Source: Vicia villosa
Lineage: Eukaryota; Streptophyta; Magnoliopsida; Fabales; Fabaceae
Direction of reading: 5' to 3'
Length of the DNA stretch: 64,000 bases
Assembly: GCF_029867415.1 (NCBI RefSeq)
Contig: NC_081185.1
Span: forward strand, 112,145,617 to 112,209,616
This document shows, piece after piece, positions 11,431-22,649 of this stretch. Position numbers and translations under genes: made by a program. Position 1 is the first letter of the stretch; every line of letters starts with the position of its first letter. The notes beneath the pieces are model-generated. The model worked only from the letters and a program-made list of their open reading frames with translations. It was not told the DNA's origin and did not search any database.

Positions 11431-12573
11431 TGAAAGATAGAAAAACACTTAGAAAGGGGGGGTTTGAATAAGTGTAGCTTTAAATCTTGTAAGATAAAAA
11501 CAATTTGCACAATGATTTTTATCCTGGTTCGTTGTTAACTAAACTACTCCAGTACACCCCCTTGGAGTGATTTACCTCAACTGAGGATTTAATCCACTAA
11601 TCACACGAGATTACAATGGTTTTCCACTTAGACAACTTCTAAGTCTTCTAGAGTATACTGATCACAACCTGATCACTCTAGGAACAATCTGCTTAGATAC
11701 CCTCTAACACTTTCTAGAGTATACTGATCAACAACCTGATCACTCTAGTTCTTACAACTTAATATAAACAAATTCTAAGAGTTACAATGCTTCTAATAAA
11801 GCTATTATCACAACTGTGGTTTTCTCTTAAGTTTAAGCTTAATCTCACTAATATATTACAACAGCAATGTAGTGAGGTTGAAGATGAAGTTTGAGAGCTT
11901 TTGATTTGAACAACGTTTCAGCATTTTTGCATAAAGTCTTGTATTCAGAATTCGTAACTTTGCTTCTCATCAGAACTTCATATTTATAGGCGTTTGAGAA
12001 GATGACTGTTGGGAGCATTTAATGCTTTGCGTATTCCGTACAGCATTGCATTTAATGTTTCACTCTTTTGTCAACTACCTCGAGCCTTGCTTTCGCTGTG
12101 TCTACTGACGTTGCCTTTAATAGCTTTCAACGTTCCTTTTGTCAGTCAGCGTAGCCTGCCAGCTAGTACTTGCTTCTGATCTGATGTTTGTGTAAACAAC
12201 GTTTGAATATCATCAGAGTCAAACAGCTTGGTGCAGAGCATCTTCTTGTCTTCTGACCTTGAAGTGCTTCTGAGCGTGATACCATGAGAACTTCAGTGCT
12301 TTTGCTTCTGATCTCAAGTCCTTCTGATGCTTCCATAGACCATGTTCTGATTCTGCTTGACCATCTTCTGATGTCTTGCCAGACCATGTTCTGATGTTGC
12401 ATGCTGAACCTTCTGAGTCAGTGCTTCTTGCGCTGATTTTGTGCATACTCTTTATATAATTCCTGAAATGGAAATTGCATAGTATTAGAGTACCACATTA
12501 TCTCATACAAAATTCATATACATTGTTATCATCAAAACTAAGAATATTGATCAGAACAAATCTTGTTCTAACA
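11431..12573 (-). mobile_element. SIRE/Maximus LTR, shared middle LTR
   Basis: On the minus strand it runs from TGTTAGAACAAGATTTG (at 12573) to CTTTCA (at 11431), 1143 bases. It has exactly the same length as the LTR at 22650-23792, with about 19 differences counted by eye. A purine-rich tract lies upstream (12574-12595), marking it as a 3' LTR for the main element. A primer site and gag lie downstream (11428-10627), marking it as a 5' LTR for the truncated one. It contains two copies of a 66-bp subrepeat with CTAGAGTGATCAxGTTG and GATACTCTAGAA motifs. Confidence 0.93.
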
Positions 12574-12595
12574 ATCTCCCCCTTTTTGATGATGA
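12574..12595 (-). other. Polypurine tract
   Basis: The minus strand reads ATCATCAAAAAGGGGGAGAT immediately before the LTR start TGTTAG. This is the purine-rich primer for plus-strand DNA synthesis. Further GGGGGAGA boxes occur at about 12698 and 12719. Confidence 0.85.
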
Positions 12596-13566
12596 CAAAA
12601 ACATATATAAATTATATGAATTTGCAATCAGAATATCAGACGGCTAAAGACAATTGCACAGTTATAGCATAAGCATATAAACATAGTGTGTGAATATGTC
12701 TCCCCCTGAGATAAATAATCTCCCCCTGAAATAAATACTTGAAGAAATTTATAAATAAAGGACTTCCCTCAGTATTTCCATTTCAGTTGAGACTATCACA
12801 TATGCTTAGTTCTTGAGAACATTCATAGCTTCTGATTCTTGCTTCCATAGGACAGCTTTAGAGCTTGAATTTCTTCTTGAATCATTGCATGCTAGATTGT
12901 ATCAGAACATTGTTGAATGTACCAGAGCATCATCAGAGCATCTCTACATCCTGAAATGTTACAGAACAAACTACACGACAAAAGTCAGAGCATGAATGAA
13001 TCGGAACATAAAATATGTATCAGAACATATAATATGTATCAGAGCAAAAACAATAATGTTTCAGAGCATATTTAGAACTAAAACATGCATCAGAACATAT
13101 AAGGAATACGAATGAGTTAGAGAATATTCTATCATCAGAATATCATAACATTCTTCCTTCTTGCTTCCGATTCTTGAAGCTTTACAGCACTCAGCTTGCT
13201 TCAAATTCCATGAGCTTGATTCCATACAGAATTGCTTTTCCCCATGTCTTTGCTTCTCATGTTGAGCTTTTAAGAAGATCTTCACTTTCTGCAAAACACT
13301 CAAAGACACAGAACTTGCAATTTTTTGTTAGAAATGTGGAGACTTTCTCCCAGCAACTGATAATATAAATCAGATCATTTATCACATTTTCTCCCCCTTT
13401 TTGTCATAGCATCAAAAACACAAAAAGATTCAGATGAAAAACAAACAATATGAGAGAAGGAAGGATAATTTTCATTGATTAGCAAAGGAGAATCATCAGA
13501 AAATACAAAAGAGGATGCATAGAAGACAGATGCAAGAAACAAAGAAAAACAACTAAGACACAAAGA
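12596..13566 (-). other. 3' untranslated part of the SIRE/Maximus internal region
   Basis: About 970 bases between the third ORF and the polypurine tract. They hold many short repeats of the form TATTATATGTTCTGATACAT-like (minus strand: ATGTTCTGATxC) and repeated GGGGGAGA boxes. Short open frames (12813-12995, 13061-13309, 13375-13563) share no recognisable motif and I do not call them genes. Confidence 0.6.
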
Positions 13567-15915
13567 CTAAGACGACCCTAGCTTAGACATAATCTTGGCC
13601 AGCATGTCATGAATCCCAGCATTGCTCTCAGTCTGCCTCTCCATGAAAGTGCGGAACTCAGCATTGGTAGTATCTTGCGCGTCCATGAGAGAAGCTAGGT
13701 CAGCTTGGTTCTTCTGAATAACCTCTAGAGTCTTCACCAAAAGAGAGGGTTCACCAGAAGAAGCTTCACAACTTCTGTTCAGAGGGACAGCATTCTGAAC
13801 TGCAGCTTCCATTGTTAGATCATCACCTTGATTTTCCTCAACAGGAATAGTCCCAGCAGGATGATCTTCAACATCAGCTTCTTCCATAGAAGCATCTCCT
13901 TCATACTCAGGAGCAGGAAGATCAGAATCTCCATTCTCAAGAGCTTGAAGAATGGCAGCAAGATTCCTTGGAGCAGAAGGACCTTCAACTTCTGGTGGGT
14001 CAGCAACTTCTGGAATGACCAAATTGGGGTCTTTCTCAGAAGGATTTTCCCTCAAAAAGTCAAACAAGGACTTGAAGTCTCCAGTTAGAACAGGATACTT
14101 AGGTCTCCAGACCACAATATCCCTGCAAGGATTGTCCAGCAGCTCATCAACAAACATCTTCTCCTCAAGAACTCTCCTGTTTCTGATGGGATGATAATAG
14201 ACACCATTATCAACTTCAAGAAGATAACCAGCATAACCAGGAGCAGCAGCCACAAGTCTCTTCTGAACAGCCATGGCTCCAACTTGAAAATCTTGGCGAA
14301 AGCTTCTCCAGAGGTTTCTAGTAGAAACATCATCAAGATCATTGAAGAAGGCATCCTTCAAGAGATCAAGCCTACTGATAACTTCATTTCTGAACAGCTC
14401 CAGGTAAATATGAGGTTCAGGTTCAGGAGGATTGAAGGTGAATTTGTAGTCAGGGTAGAGAAGACAGTATGGGTTGGATTTTCTGGTAGGAAAGGGATGG
14501 GATATAGAAGGTGGAGGTGCTGTGGTTGAAGAGGATGGAATATCTGTGGAGATGGTTGATGAGGAAGGTATATCAGTGGGTGTGGGAGGACAGACAATAA
14601 GTGGAGTGGGGTTCAAAACAGGTGTAGAAAGAGATGGTGGAGGAGGATTTGGAATGGTGAAGGTGTTGTGAGGTTCAGAAGGAGGAGGTTGGATAGAATA
14701 TTGAGGTTCATAAGGAGGTGGTTGGTATACTTGCCTGGAGAAATTACCCATTCTTATTGCTTGAAAAGAATCAACTTTAAGAGGGTCATAAGTAACCTTC
14801 TGCCTCTTAGCTTCTTTAGCAGCTTCTTCTGCAGCCTTTCTCTTCAGCCTTGCTTTTTGCTTCTTCTGATCCTTCTTCTGAAGGTCAGCTTGAGAAGGAA
14901 GCACTCTTCCACGGATCCACGCAGGATCAACAGAAGATTGAGTTCTTACAGAAGCTTCCAAATAGTGCTTGACAGCCTTGTGAAGTTCTGCTTGGAACAA
15001 GGTAGCAAAGCCTTCAACTGGAATTCTTCTGGTCAGAATATCTGGGAAGACAAAAGGAACAGAAGTTATCTCCTTGATAAGTTCCATTATTAGCAGATCA
15101 AAACCATTGAAGATATGACCCTGAGTGACTCTAAAGAATTTAGACGTCCCAATAGTATTTAGAGAGTCCATCAAATCACTTTCTATCAGAATGTCTGAAA
15201 TCATTCTGGCGAAAGGAATAGTATTTCTTTGAAGATGAGGATACTTCTCACGTTCTTCATCTCTTGACTCTTCAATAGCCATCTTCAGATTCTGAAACAG
15301 AATGTTGGATATGTTCATTTCAATTCTTCTTCTAATGCAGAAGAGAGTATATTTGTGATCAGGACTGATGTAAGAGGAGGAGAACGATCTTCTTTTGTGA
15401 TGGAGAGAACCCAGAATAATCTCAGCCCAGACTTGGTAGAACGCCCTTAATGTACCAGTTTTATGAGATTCAATACCGGTAGCAAACGATATTTGTTTTT
15501 CAACTTGTAGCCAACTAACTCTGCCATGAAGAGGACCAGTGCATCCTTCTTCATCATCCAAGTTGTACAACTTCCTGATCCACTTCTCAGTTATCACAAC
15601 TTCATGCCCTAACACGAAGGAGATGATAGCAGTTGGAGTAACGGTTGCATGAGCCCAGAAATCTTTCACAAGAGCCGAATAAATTGGTCCAACCAATCTA
15701 TCAAGATAGTTTGTCCATCCTTGTGCCATAATCTTTGCATCAGGTTTCAAACCATATGCTTTCAGATTCTCAAAATCCACCGAGGACTCACAAAGAACTT
15801 CCATTTCTGATGGAGGAATGGAACAGGTCTTCAATGGAGCATACCTATGCTTGCTGAAAACCAGTTGAATGGAAGACATTTCTTCTGCTTGGTTTGAGGA
15901 ACTTGAAGGATTCAT
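13567..15915 (-). CDS. Third ORF of the SIRE/Maximus element (putative envelope-like / plant transposon protein)
   Basis: An uninterrupted 782-codon ORF lies in the sense direction between the pol stop and the 3' LTR, where SIRE1-type elements carry their env-like gene. The N-terminal third (about residues 50-330), including FWAHATVTPTAIISFVLG and TEKWIRKLYNL, resembles the 'putative plant transposon protein' family. Residues about 360-390 form a Lys/Arg/Ala-rich helix (KKQKARLKRKAAEEAAKEAK), a possible nuclear signal. About 400-500 is a Pro/Ser/Thr-rich linker. About 520-620 is a second folded-looking block, followed by an acidic tail and a final helical segment (EVIQKNQADLASLMDAQ). I see no clear signal peptide or transmembrane helix, so an envelope role is doubtful. 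The start ATG at 15915 is the first in frame and is preceded by an AG-rich leader. Confidence 0.8.
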   Translation of the reverse strand: MNPSSSSNQAEEMSSIQLVFSKHRYAPLKTCSIPPSEMEVLCESSVDFENLKAYGLKPDAKIMAQGWTNYLDRLVGPIYSALVKDFWAHATVTPTAIISFVLGHEVVITEKWIRKLYNLDDEEGCTGPLHGRVSWLQVEKQISFATGIESHKTGTLRAFYQVWAEIILGSLHHKRRSFSSSYISPDHKYTLFCIRRRIEMNISNILFQNLKMAIEESRDEEREKYPHLQRNTIPFARMISDILIESDLMDSLNTIGTSKFFRVTQGHIFNGFDLLIMELIKEITSVPFVFPDILTRRIPVEGFATLFQAELHKAVKHYLEASVRTQSSVDPAWIRGRVLPSQADLQKKDQKKQKARLKRKAAEEAAKEAKRQKVTYDPLKVDSFQAIRMGNFSRQVYQPPPYEPQYSIQPPPSEPHNTFTIPNPPPPSLSTPVLNPTPLIVCPPTPTDIPSSSTISTDIPSSSTTAPPPSISHPFPTRKSNPYCLLYPDYKFTFNPPEPEPHIYLELFRNEVISRLDLLKDAFFNDLDDVSTRNLWRSFRQDFQVGAMAVQKRLVAAAPGYAGYLLEVDNGVYYHPIRNRRVLEEKMFVDELLDNPCRDIVVWRPKYPVLTGDFKSLFDFLRENPSEKDPNLVIPEVADPPEVEGPSAPRNLAAILQALENGDSDLPAPEYEGDASMEEADVEDHPAGTIPVEENQGDDLTMEAAVQNAVPLNRSCEASSGEPSLLVKTLEVIQKNQADLASLMDAQDTTNAEFRTFMERQTESNAGIHDMLAKIMSKLGSS

Positions 15916-16417
15916 GATGAAATGCTAAGTTTCAGACACAACTAGTGTTTATGCGATGAATGCAAAGAGAGAGAGAGAGAGAGACGAATGAAGAAAGAGA
16001 GTGAAAAGAATGAAATGAAGATGAAGAGAGATATTTAAAAGAATGAATAAAAGAAAATAATGAATGCAATATGATTTAAGTGAAATGATTACAGAAAAAC
16101 ATGACATCAATTTTGCATTTAATGAGATATGACGTTAGGAGAGATAAAGTGACAAAATGAAATGATTTGCACAGTTACCTAGGGCGGCGTCTCCTCAACT
16201 GCACGCATGCTTGTCCAGAAATAGTAAACACGTGTTCGTTTTCTGGAAAACTGGTGACAGCTGTTTTACTTTAAAAGAGATTCTGAATCAACTTAGACAA
16301 TGAAGCGTTAGTAATAACAGAATCAGAACTTCTAATTGATCGTTTTCAGAACTTCTTATATGCACATAATCCCAACACATTTCAGAAATTAACCATACAT
16401 AAGATCTTCTCATCTTC

Positions 16418-16838
16418 TCATTCTGGGCATAAATCCATACTGATATTCTTCATAATGAACTTAAACCTATCTTCAGCAAGGGGTTTTGTAAAGATATCAG
16501 CCCATTGATGGTCTGTATCCATAAAGTTTAAAGAAAGAACACCCTTCTGAACATAGTCCCTAATGAAATGATGTTTAATCTCAATATGTTTAGCTTTGGA
16601 ATGTAAGATAGGATTCTTAGATAAACATATGGCAGAGGTATTATCACAGAAGATAGGAATGTTACTCTCATATATTTGATAATCTTCTAGCTGACTCTTC
16701 ATCCAGAGCATTTGTGTGCTACAACCAGCAGCAGCAACATATTCTGCTTCTGTTGCTGAGAGGGCAATGGTAGCTTGCTTCTTGCTGTACCAGGAGATCA
16801 GATGACTTCCTAGAAATTGGCAACTTCCAGAAGTACTT
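16418..16838 (-). pseudogene. pol: C-terminal pol segment (RNase H) of the SIRE/Maximus element
   Basis: The minus-strand translation continues the pol frame from the target-duplication base at 16838: ISWYSKKQATIALSATEAEY, then IPIFCDNTSAICLSKNP, KAKHIEIKHHFIRDYV and ADIFTKPL, ending at a TAG/TGA-type stop at 16418. These are the catalytic Glu and Asp blocks of Copia RNase H, which removes the RNA strand during reverse transcription. It is separated from the rest of pol by the 1209-bp solo LTR. The frame matches across the TACTT duplication, so only the insertion breaks it. Confidence 0.92.
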
Positions 16839-18047
16839 TGTTAGAACAAGATTTGTTCTGATCAATATTCTTAGTTTTGATGATAACAAGGATATGAATT
16901 TTGGATGAGATAATGTGGTACTCTAATACATTGCAATTTCCCTTTCAGGAAATATATAAAGAGTATGCACAAATCAGCGCTCAGAAGCTTTGACTCAGAA
17001 GGTTCAGCATGCAACATCAGAACATGGTCTGGCAAGACATCAGAAGATGGTCAAGCAGAATCAGAACATGGGTCTATGGAAGCATCAGAAGAACTTGAGA
17101 TCAGAAGCAGAAGCACTGAAGTTCTCATGGTATCACGCTCAGAAGCACTTCAAGGTCAGAAGAAAAGAAGATGCTCTGCACCAAGCTGTTTGACTCTGAT
17201 GATATTCAAACGTTGTATACATAAACATCAGATCAGAAGCAAGTACAAGATGGCAGGCTACGCTGACTGACAAAAGGAACGTTGGAAGCTATTAAAGGCA
17301 ACGTTAGTAGACACAGCGTAAACAAGGCTCGAGGTAGTTGACAAAAGAGTGAAACATTAAATGCAATGCTGTACGGAATACGCAAAGCATTAAATGCTCC
17401 CAATGGTCATCTTCTCAAGTGCCTATAAATATGAAGTTCTGATGAGAAGCAAGGTTACCGATTCTGACGAATTCTGTGAATACAAACTTGCTGAAACTCT
17501 GTTCAAATCAAAGCTCACAAACTTCATCTTCATCAAAGCTCACTACACTGCTGTTGTAATATTTTAGTGAGATTAAGCTTAAACTTTAAGAGAAATATCA
17601 CTGTTGTGATTATAGCTTTTCAGAAGCATTGTAATACTCTTAGATTTGATTACATTAATTTGTAAGTAACTAGAGTGATCAAGTGTGATCAGGATACTCT
17701 AGGAAGTCTTAGCTTGTGTCTAAGCAGTTGTAACTAGAGTGATCACGTGGTGGTCAGGATACTCTAGAAAGTCTTAGCTTGTGTCTAAGCAATTGTTCCT
17801 AGAGTGATCAAGTTGTGATCAGGATACTCTAGAAGATTTAGTCGCGGACTAAGTGGAAAACCATTGTAATTTGTTGAGATTAGTGGATTAAATCCTCAGG
17901 TGAGGTAAATCACTCCAAGGGGGTGGACTGGAGTAGTTTAGTTAACAACGAACCAGAATAAAAATAACTGTGCAATTTGTTTTTATCGTTCAAGTTTTTA
18001 GACTACACTTATTCAAACCCCCCTTTCTAAGTGTTTTCTATCCTTCA
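16839..18047 (+). mobile_element. SIRE-type solo LTR inserted in pol
   Basis: It starts TGTTAGAACAAGATTTG and ends TATCCTTCA, in the opposite orientation to the pol it interrupts. A perfect 5-bp target duplication TACTT flanks it (16834-16838 and 18048-18052). No internal sequence is present, so it formed by insertion followed by LTR-LTR recombination. It is 1209 bases, 66 more than the LTRs of the host element, because it has three rather than two copies of a 66-bp subrepeat (around 17660-17840). A TATA-like CCTATAAATATGAAG lies at about 17420. Confidence 0.95.
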
Positions 18048-20727
18048 TACTTTTCCTTTCAATTCTATCTCCATCATAATCAGCATCACAAAATCCTACT
18101 AAGTTGTATTCTTTAGATTTTCTGTAGACTAAACCAACATTAGTAGTACCTTTCAGATACCTCAGAATTCTCTTAACAGCAGTTAAGTGAGATTCTCTAG
18201 GATCTGATTGGAATCTAGCGCACAGACAAACACTGAATAGAATGTCAGGTCTTAAAGCAGTTAAATATAGAAGAGATCCAATCATACCTCTGTACAACTT
18301 CTGATCTACCTTCTTACTTACCTCGTCCTTACCTAGAACACACGTTGGATGCATAGGAGTTTTGGCTTCTTTGCTTTCAGAAAGATTAAACTTCTTCAGA
18401 AGTTCTTTCACATACTTCGTTTGATGAACATAAGTTCCATCAGAAGTTTGATTGATTTGAATCCCAAGAAAATACTTGAGTTCACCCATCATACTCATTT
18501 CAAATTCAGCCTGCATAGACTTAGCAAACTCCTTTCCAAGTGAAGCATTAGATGTTCCAAAAATAATATCATCAACATAAATTTGACAAATTAAAATGTC
18601 CTTCTTAGATGTTTTACAGAAGAGAGTCGTATCCACTTGTCCTCTAGTGAAACCATTGTCCAGAAGGAAAGAACTTAATCTTTCATACCAAGCTCTAGGA
18701 GCTTGCTTCAATCCATACAATGATTTCTTAAGTTTGAAAACATGTTCTAGAGACTTAGAGTCTTCAAAACCAGGAGGTTGGTGGACATAGACTTCCTCAT
18801 CTATATAACCATTTAAGAAGGCACTCTTAACATCCATCTGATACAGAGTGATGTTATGCTGAGTGGCAAAAGAAATTAATAAGCGAATAGATTCTAACCT
18901 GGCCACTGGTGCAAAGGTTTTAATATAGTCAATTCCTTCTGTTTGACTATATCCCTGAGCCACCAGTCTGGCTTTGTTTCTTATCACTTCTCCCTTCTCA
19001 CTAAGCTTGTTTCTGAAAACCCACTTTGTACCAATGATGTTGAATCCTTTTGGTCTAGGAACCAAATCCCATACATCATTCCTTGTAAACTGATTTAGTT
19101 CTTCTTGCATGGCAATTATCCAGTCTGGATCTTCTAGAGCTTGATCAACAGAAGTTGGCTCGATCAAAGAAACAAGACCTAATTGACATTCTACATTGTT
19201 CTTAAGGAATGCTCTGGTTCTGATAAGATCATCTTTCTTTCCAAGGATCACATCTTCTGAGTGAGCTGAGGTGAGTCTAGAAGATCTTCTGACTGTTGGC
19301 TCTTCAGAAATTCTGAGATTCTCTAAAGATACAACAACTTGATCTTCTGATTCTTTGCTTCTGAGATTTTCAGCTTCTGAAACTTTGCTTCTTGGTTCTA
19401 CAGCTTCTGATATATCAATATCTATATCTGCAAAATTCTCAAACTGCTTTGGCTTTTCAAGACCAAGCTTATCATCAAATCTGATATTGATTGATTCTTC
19501 TACAACCAATGTTTCAGTATTGTATACTCTGTAGCCTTTAGAGCGTTCAGAATATCCAAGAAGAAAACATTTTTGTGCCTTAGAATCAAACTTACCAAGA
19601 TGATCTTTAGTATTCAGAATAAAACAAACACATCCAAAAGGATGAAAATATGAAATGTTGGGCTTTCTGTTCTTCCACAATTCATAAGGAGTCTTATTTA
19701 GAATAGGTCTTATAGAGATTCTATTCTGAATATAACATGCAGTGTTTATTGCTTCTGCCCAGAAGTGCTTAGCCATATTGGTCTCATTGATCATGGTTCT
19801 GGCCATTTCTTGTAGAGTCCTATTCTTTCGCTCTACAACTCCATTTTGCTGTGGAGTTCTAGGGCAAGAGAAATCATGGGCAATACCATTTTCTTTGAAG
19901 AACTCCTCAAAGAATCTGTTCTCAAATTCACCACCATGATCACTTCTGACCTTTATGATTTTGCACTCCTTCTCATATTGAATCTGAGTGCAGAATTCAA
20001 AAAACACTGAATGAGACTCATCCTTGTGTTTTAAGAACTTTACCCATGTCCAGCGGCTATAATCATCTACGATGACTAATCCATATTTCTTCCCTCTGAC
20101 AGATGCTGTTTTGACTGGTCCAAACAGATCAATGTGCAGAAGTTCTAACGGCCTTGAGGAAGAGACAACATTCTTAGATTTGAATGCAGGTTTGGAGAAC
20201 TTGCCCTTCTGACATGCTTCACAAAGAGCATCTGATTTGTATTTCAGATTTGGGAGTCCTCTGACCAGATTTAGTTTGTTAATCTGAGAAATCTTTCTCA
20301 AACTAGCATGTCCTAATCTTCTGTGCCAGACCCATTGCTCTTCAGAAACAGACATAAGGCAAGTCACCTTCTGCTTCTCAAGATCTGAAAGATCAATCTT
20401 ATAAATGTTGTTCTTTCTCTTGCCTGTAAATAGGATTGAGCCATCCTTCTGACTTACAGCCTTGCAAGACTTTTGATTGAAGATTATGTCATAACCATTG
20501 TCACTTAATTGACTTATGGACAATAAGTTATGCGCTAATCCTTCTACAAGAAGTACATTAGTTATGGAAGGAGAGTTACAAATACTTATGGTTCCAGAGC
20601 CAATAATCTTGCCCTTCTGATCTCCTCCAAACTTTACTTCTCCACCAGATTTAAGCACCAGGTCTTGGAACATAGACCTTCTTCCCGTCATGTGTCGCGA
20701 GCACCCAGAGTCCAGGTACCATGACAT
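18048..20727 (-). pseudogene. pol: SIRE/Maximus pol (protease, integrase, RT), interrupted
   Basis: The minus-strand frame is open from the MSWYLDSGCSRHMTG protease start. The domains follow in order. The aspartic protease motif is DSG. The integrase zinc-binding His/Cys module is HRRLGH...CEACQKGK. The integrase core has IDLFGP, VDDYSRWTW, RSDHGGEF and TPQQNGVVERKNR. Reverse transcriptase has QMDVKSAFLNG, LYGLKQAPRAWY and the catalytic YVDD (ICQIYVDDIIFG). The RNase H start is FCDADYDGD. Catalytic residues appear intact. The frame is cut at 18047 by the solo LTR, which adds a short foreign tail (to 18013). It overlaps gag by 77 bases in a +1 frame. Confidence 0.93.
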
Positions 20728-22564
20728 TTTGTGCTTTGTCTTCTTTGCTGCTAAGGATATCTACAACAAAAATTATCTTCTCCTTAGGTACCCACAGTTT
20801 CTTGGGTCCTTTCTTGTTAGTTTTCCTCAAGTTCTGATTGAACTTGGGTTTAGCATGATAAGTAACATGAGGAACATCATGATATTCTTTAGGTTTGGCA
20901 GCATGATATTTTTTAGGTTGTGTCACATGCTTCTTGGTGTGTGAAGTGTTAAAACTTTTGGCATGTGAAGTGAGCCTAATATCATGTGAGTGGCCATATT
21001 TGAACTGATCATACAATGGTTTGTATGTGATTTTCAGATCATCAACAGGATCAAATTTTTGTGAGGTATCACCCTCATAGCCAACGCCAATCCTTTTGTT
21101 TCCAGAAACACCATATATCATAGAAGCAAGATGACTTCTGCCAATACTTCTAGATAGGAACTTTCTGAAGCTCGAGTCATATTCTTTCAGAATATGATTG
21201 AGATTATGAATGGATTTTTCTGATTCAGAAGGAGATCCAATATCTTTGGATAATTTTAAAACTTTTTCCTTCATTTCAGAATTTTCCATTTCCAGCTTCT
21301 TAGTTTCAAATTCAAATAGCTTTTTCAGCTTTTTGTATTTGATACTAAGATGAGCCTTGAGTTCCAGAAGTTCAGTTAAACTGGAAACTAACTCTTCTCT
21401 AGAAAGTTCAGAAAATACCTCTTCAGAATCTGATTCTGATGTAGATTCTGATCCGTCATCCACTATGGCCATCAATGCAAGGTTTGCCTGCTCACCTTCA
21501 GAGTCTGATTCTGATTCTGAATCATCCCATGTTGCCATAAGACCTTTCTTCTTATGAAACTTATTCTTGGGATTCTCCTTCTGAAGTTTTGGACATTCAT
21601 TCTTGAAGTGTCCAGGCTCATTGCACTCATAGCAGATGACCTTCTTCTTGTCAGATCTTCTGCCTCTAGAAGATTCTCCTCTTTCAGGCTTCTTTGAACT
21701 TCTGAAGCTCTTGAACTTCCTTTGCTTTCTCTTCCAGAGATGGTTTACCCTTCTGGAGATCATGGACAGTTCATCTTCTTCTTCTGATTCTGATTCTTCA
21801 GAATCTACTTCTTCAGCCTGAAAAGCGTTAGTGCATTTTTTATAATTTGATTTTAATGCAATAGACTTACCTTTCTTCTGAGGTTCATTAGCATCCAGCT
21901 TAATTTCATGACTCCTCAGAGCACTGATCAATTCTTCGAGAGAGACTTCATTCAGATTCTTGGCAATCTTGAAAGTAGTCACCATAGGACCCCATCTTCT
22001 TGGCAAGCTTCTGATGATCTTCTTGACATGATCAGCCCTTGTGTATCCCTTGTCAAGAACTCTCAATCCAGCAGTTAGCGTTTGAAATCTTGAGAACATC
22101 TTCTCAATATTCTCATCATCCTCCATCTTGAAGGCTTCATATTTCTGGATAAAGGCAAGAGCTTTAGTCTCCTTGACTTGGGCATTTCCTTCATGGGTCA
22201 TTTTCAATGACTCATATATATCATAGGCAGTTTCCCTGTTAGATATCTTCTCATATTCAACATGAGAGATAGCATTCAGCAAAACAGTCCTACATTTATG
22301 ATGATTTTTGAATTGCTTCTTTTGATCATCATTCATTTCTTGTCTTGTAAGCTTTACACTAGTAGCTTTCACTGGATGATTGTAACCATCCATCAGCTGA
22401 TCCCATAAGTCACCATCTAGACCAAGGAAGTAACTTTCAAGTTTATCTTTCCAGTATTCAAAGTTTTCACCATCAAATACTGGTGGTCAAGTATTGTTAC
22501 CATTTCCATTGTATTGCTCAGCAGAGCCAGATGTAGATGTATGTGATGGATCTTCACCAGCCAT
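20651..22564 (-). pseudogene. gag: SIRE/Maximus gag with early stop
   Basis: The likely start is the ATG at 22564, just after the primer-site leader. An in-frame TGA at 22487-22489 (codon 26) closes the frame. A 6-base deletion beside it is apparent from comparison with the left copy. From 22393 to 20651, 580 codons are open. They contain the UBN2/retrotransposon gag core (YDIYESLKMTHEGNAQVKE), acidic Ser/Glu stretches, and one CCHC zinc knuckle (CYECNEPGHFKNEC) that would bind element RNA. The remainder is a coiled-coil-like segment and a His/Lys-rich C-terminus. The product would form the virus-like particle. Confidence 0.9.
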
Positions 22565-22635
22565 CTTGACTTAAGCGTTTTTCTCTTCCTGAATCTTTTC
22601 TAAACACGGTTAAGTGCTTGCACCTTAGAACCGGC

Positions 22636-22647
22636 GCTCTGATGCCA
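22636..22647 (-). other. Primer-binding site (initiator tRNA-Met type), right copy
   Basis: The minus strand reads TGGCATCAGAGC two bases downstream of the 5' LTR end at 22650. Confidence 0.9.
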
Positions 22648-22649
22648 AT

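Noticed and set aside
14191..14671. Plus-strand ORFs opposite the 782-codon retroelement ORF
   Set aside because: Shadows of the Pro-rich minus-strand coding region; no motif.
16965..17270. Open frame within the solo LTR and the matching frames at 12163-12446 and 23382-23665
   Set aside because: Repeated LTR sequence with QKxxQxx-type wording; present in all LTR copies, carries no domain and differs by shifts between copies.
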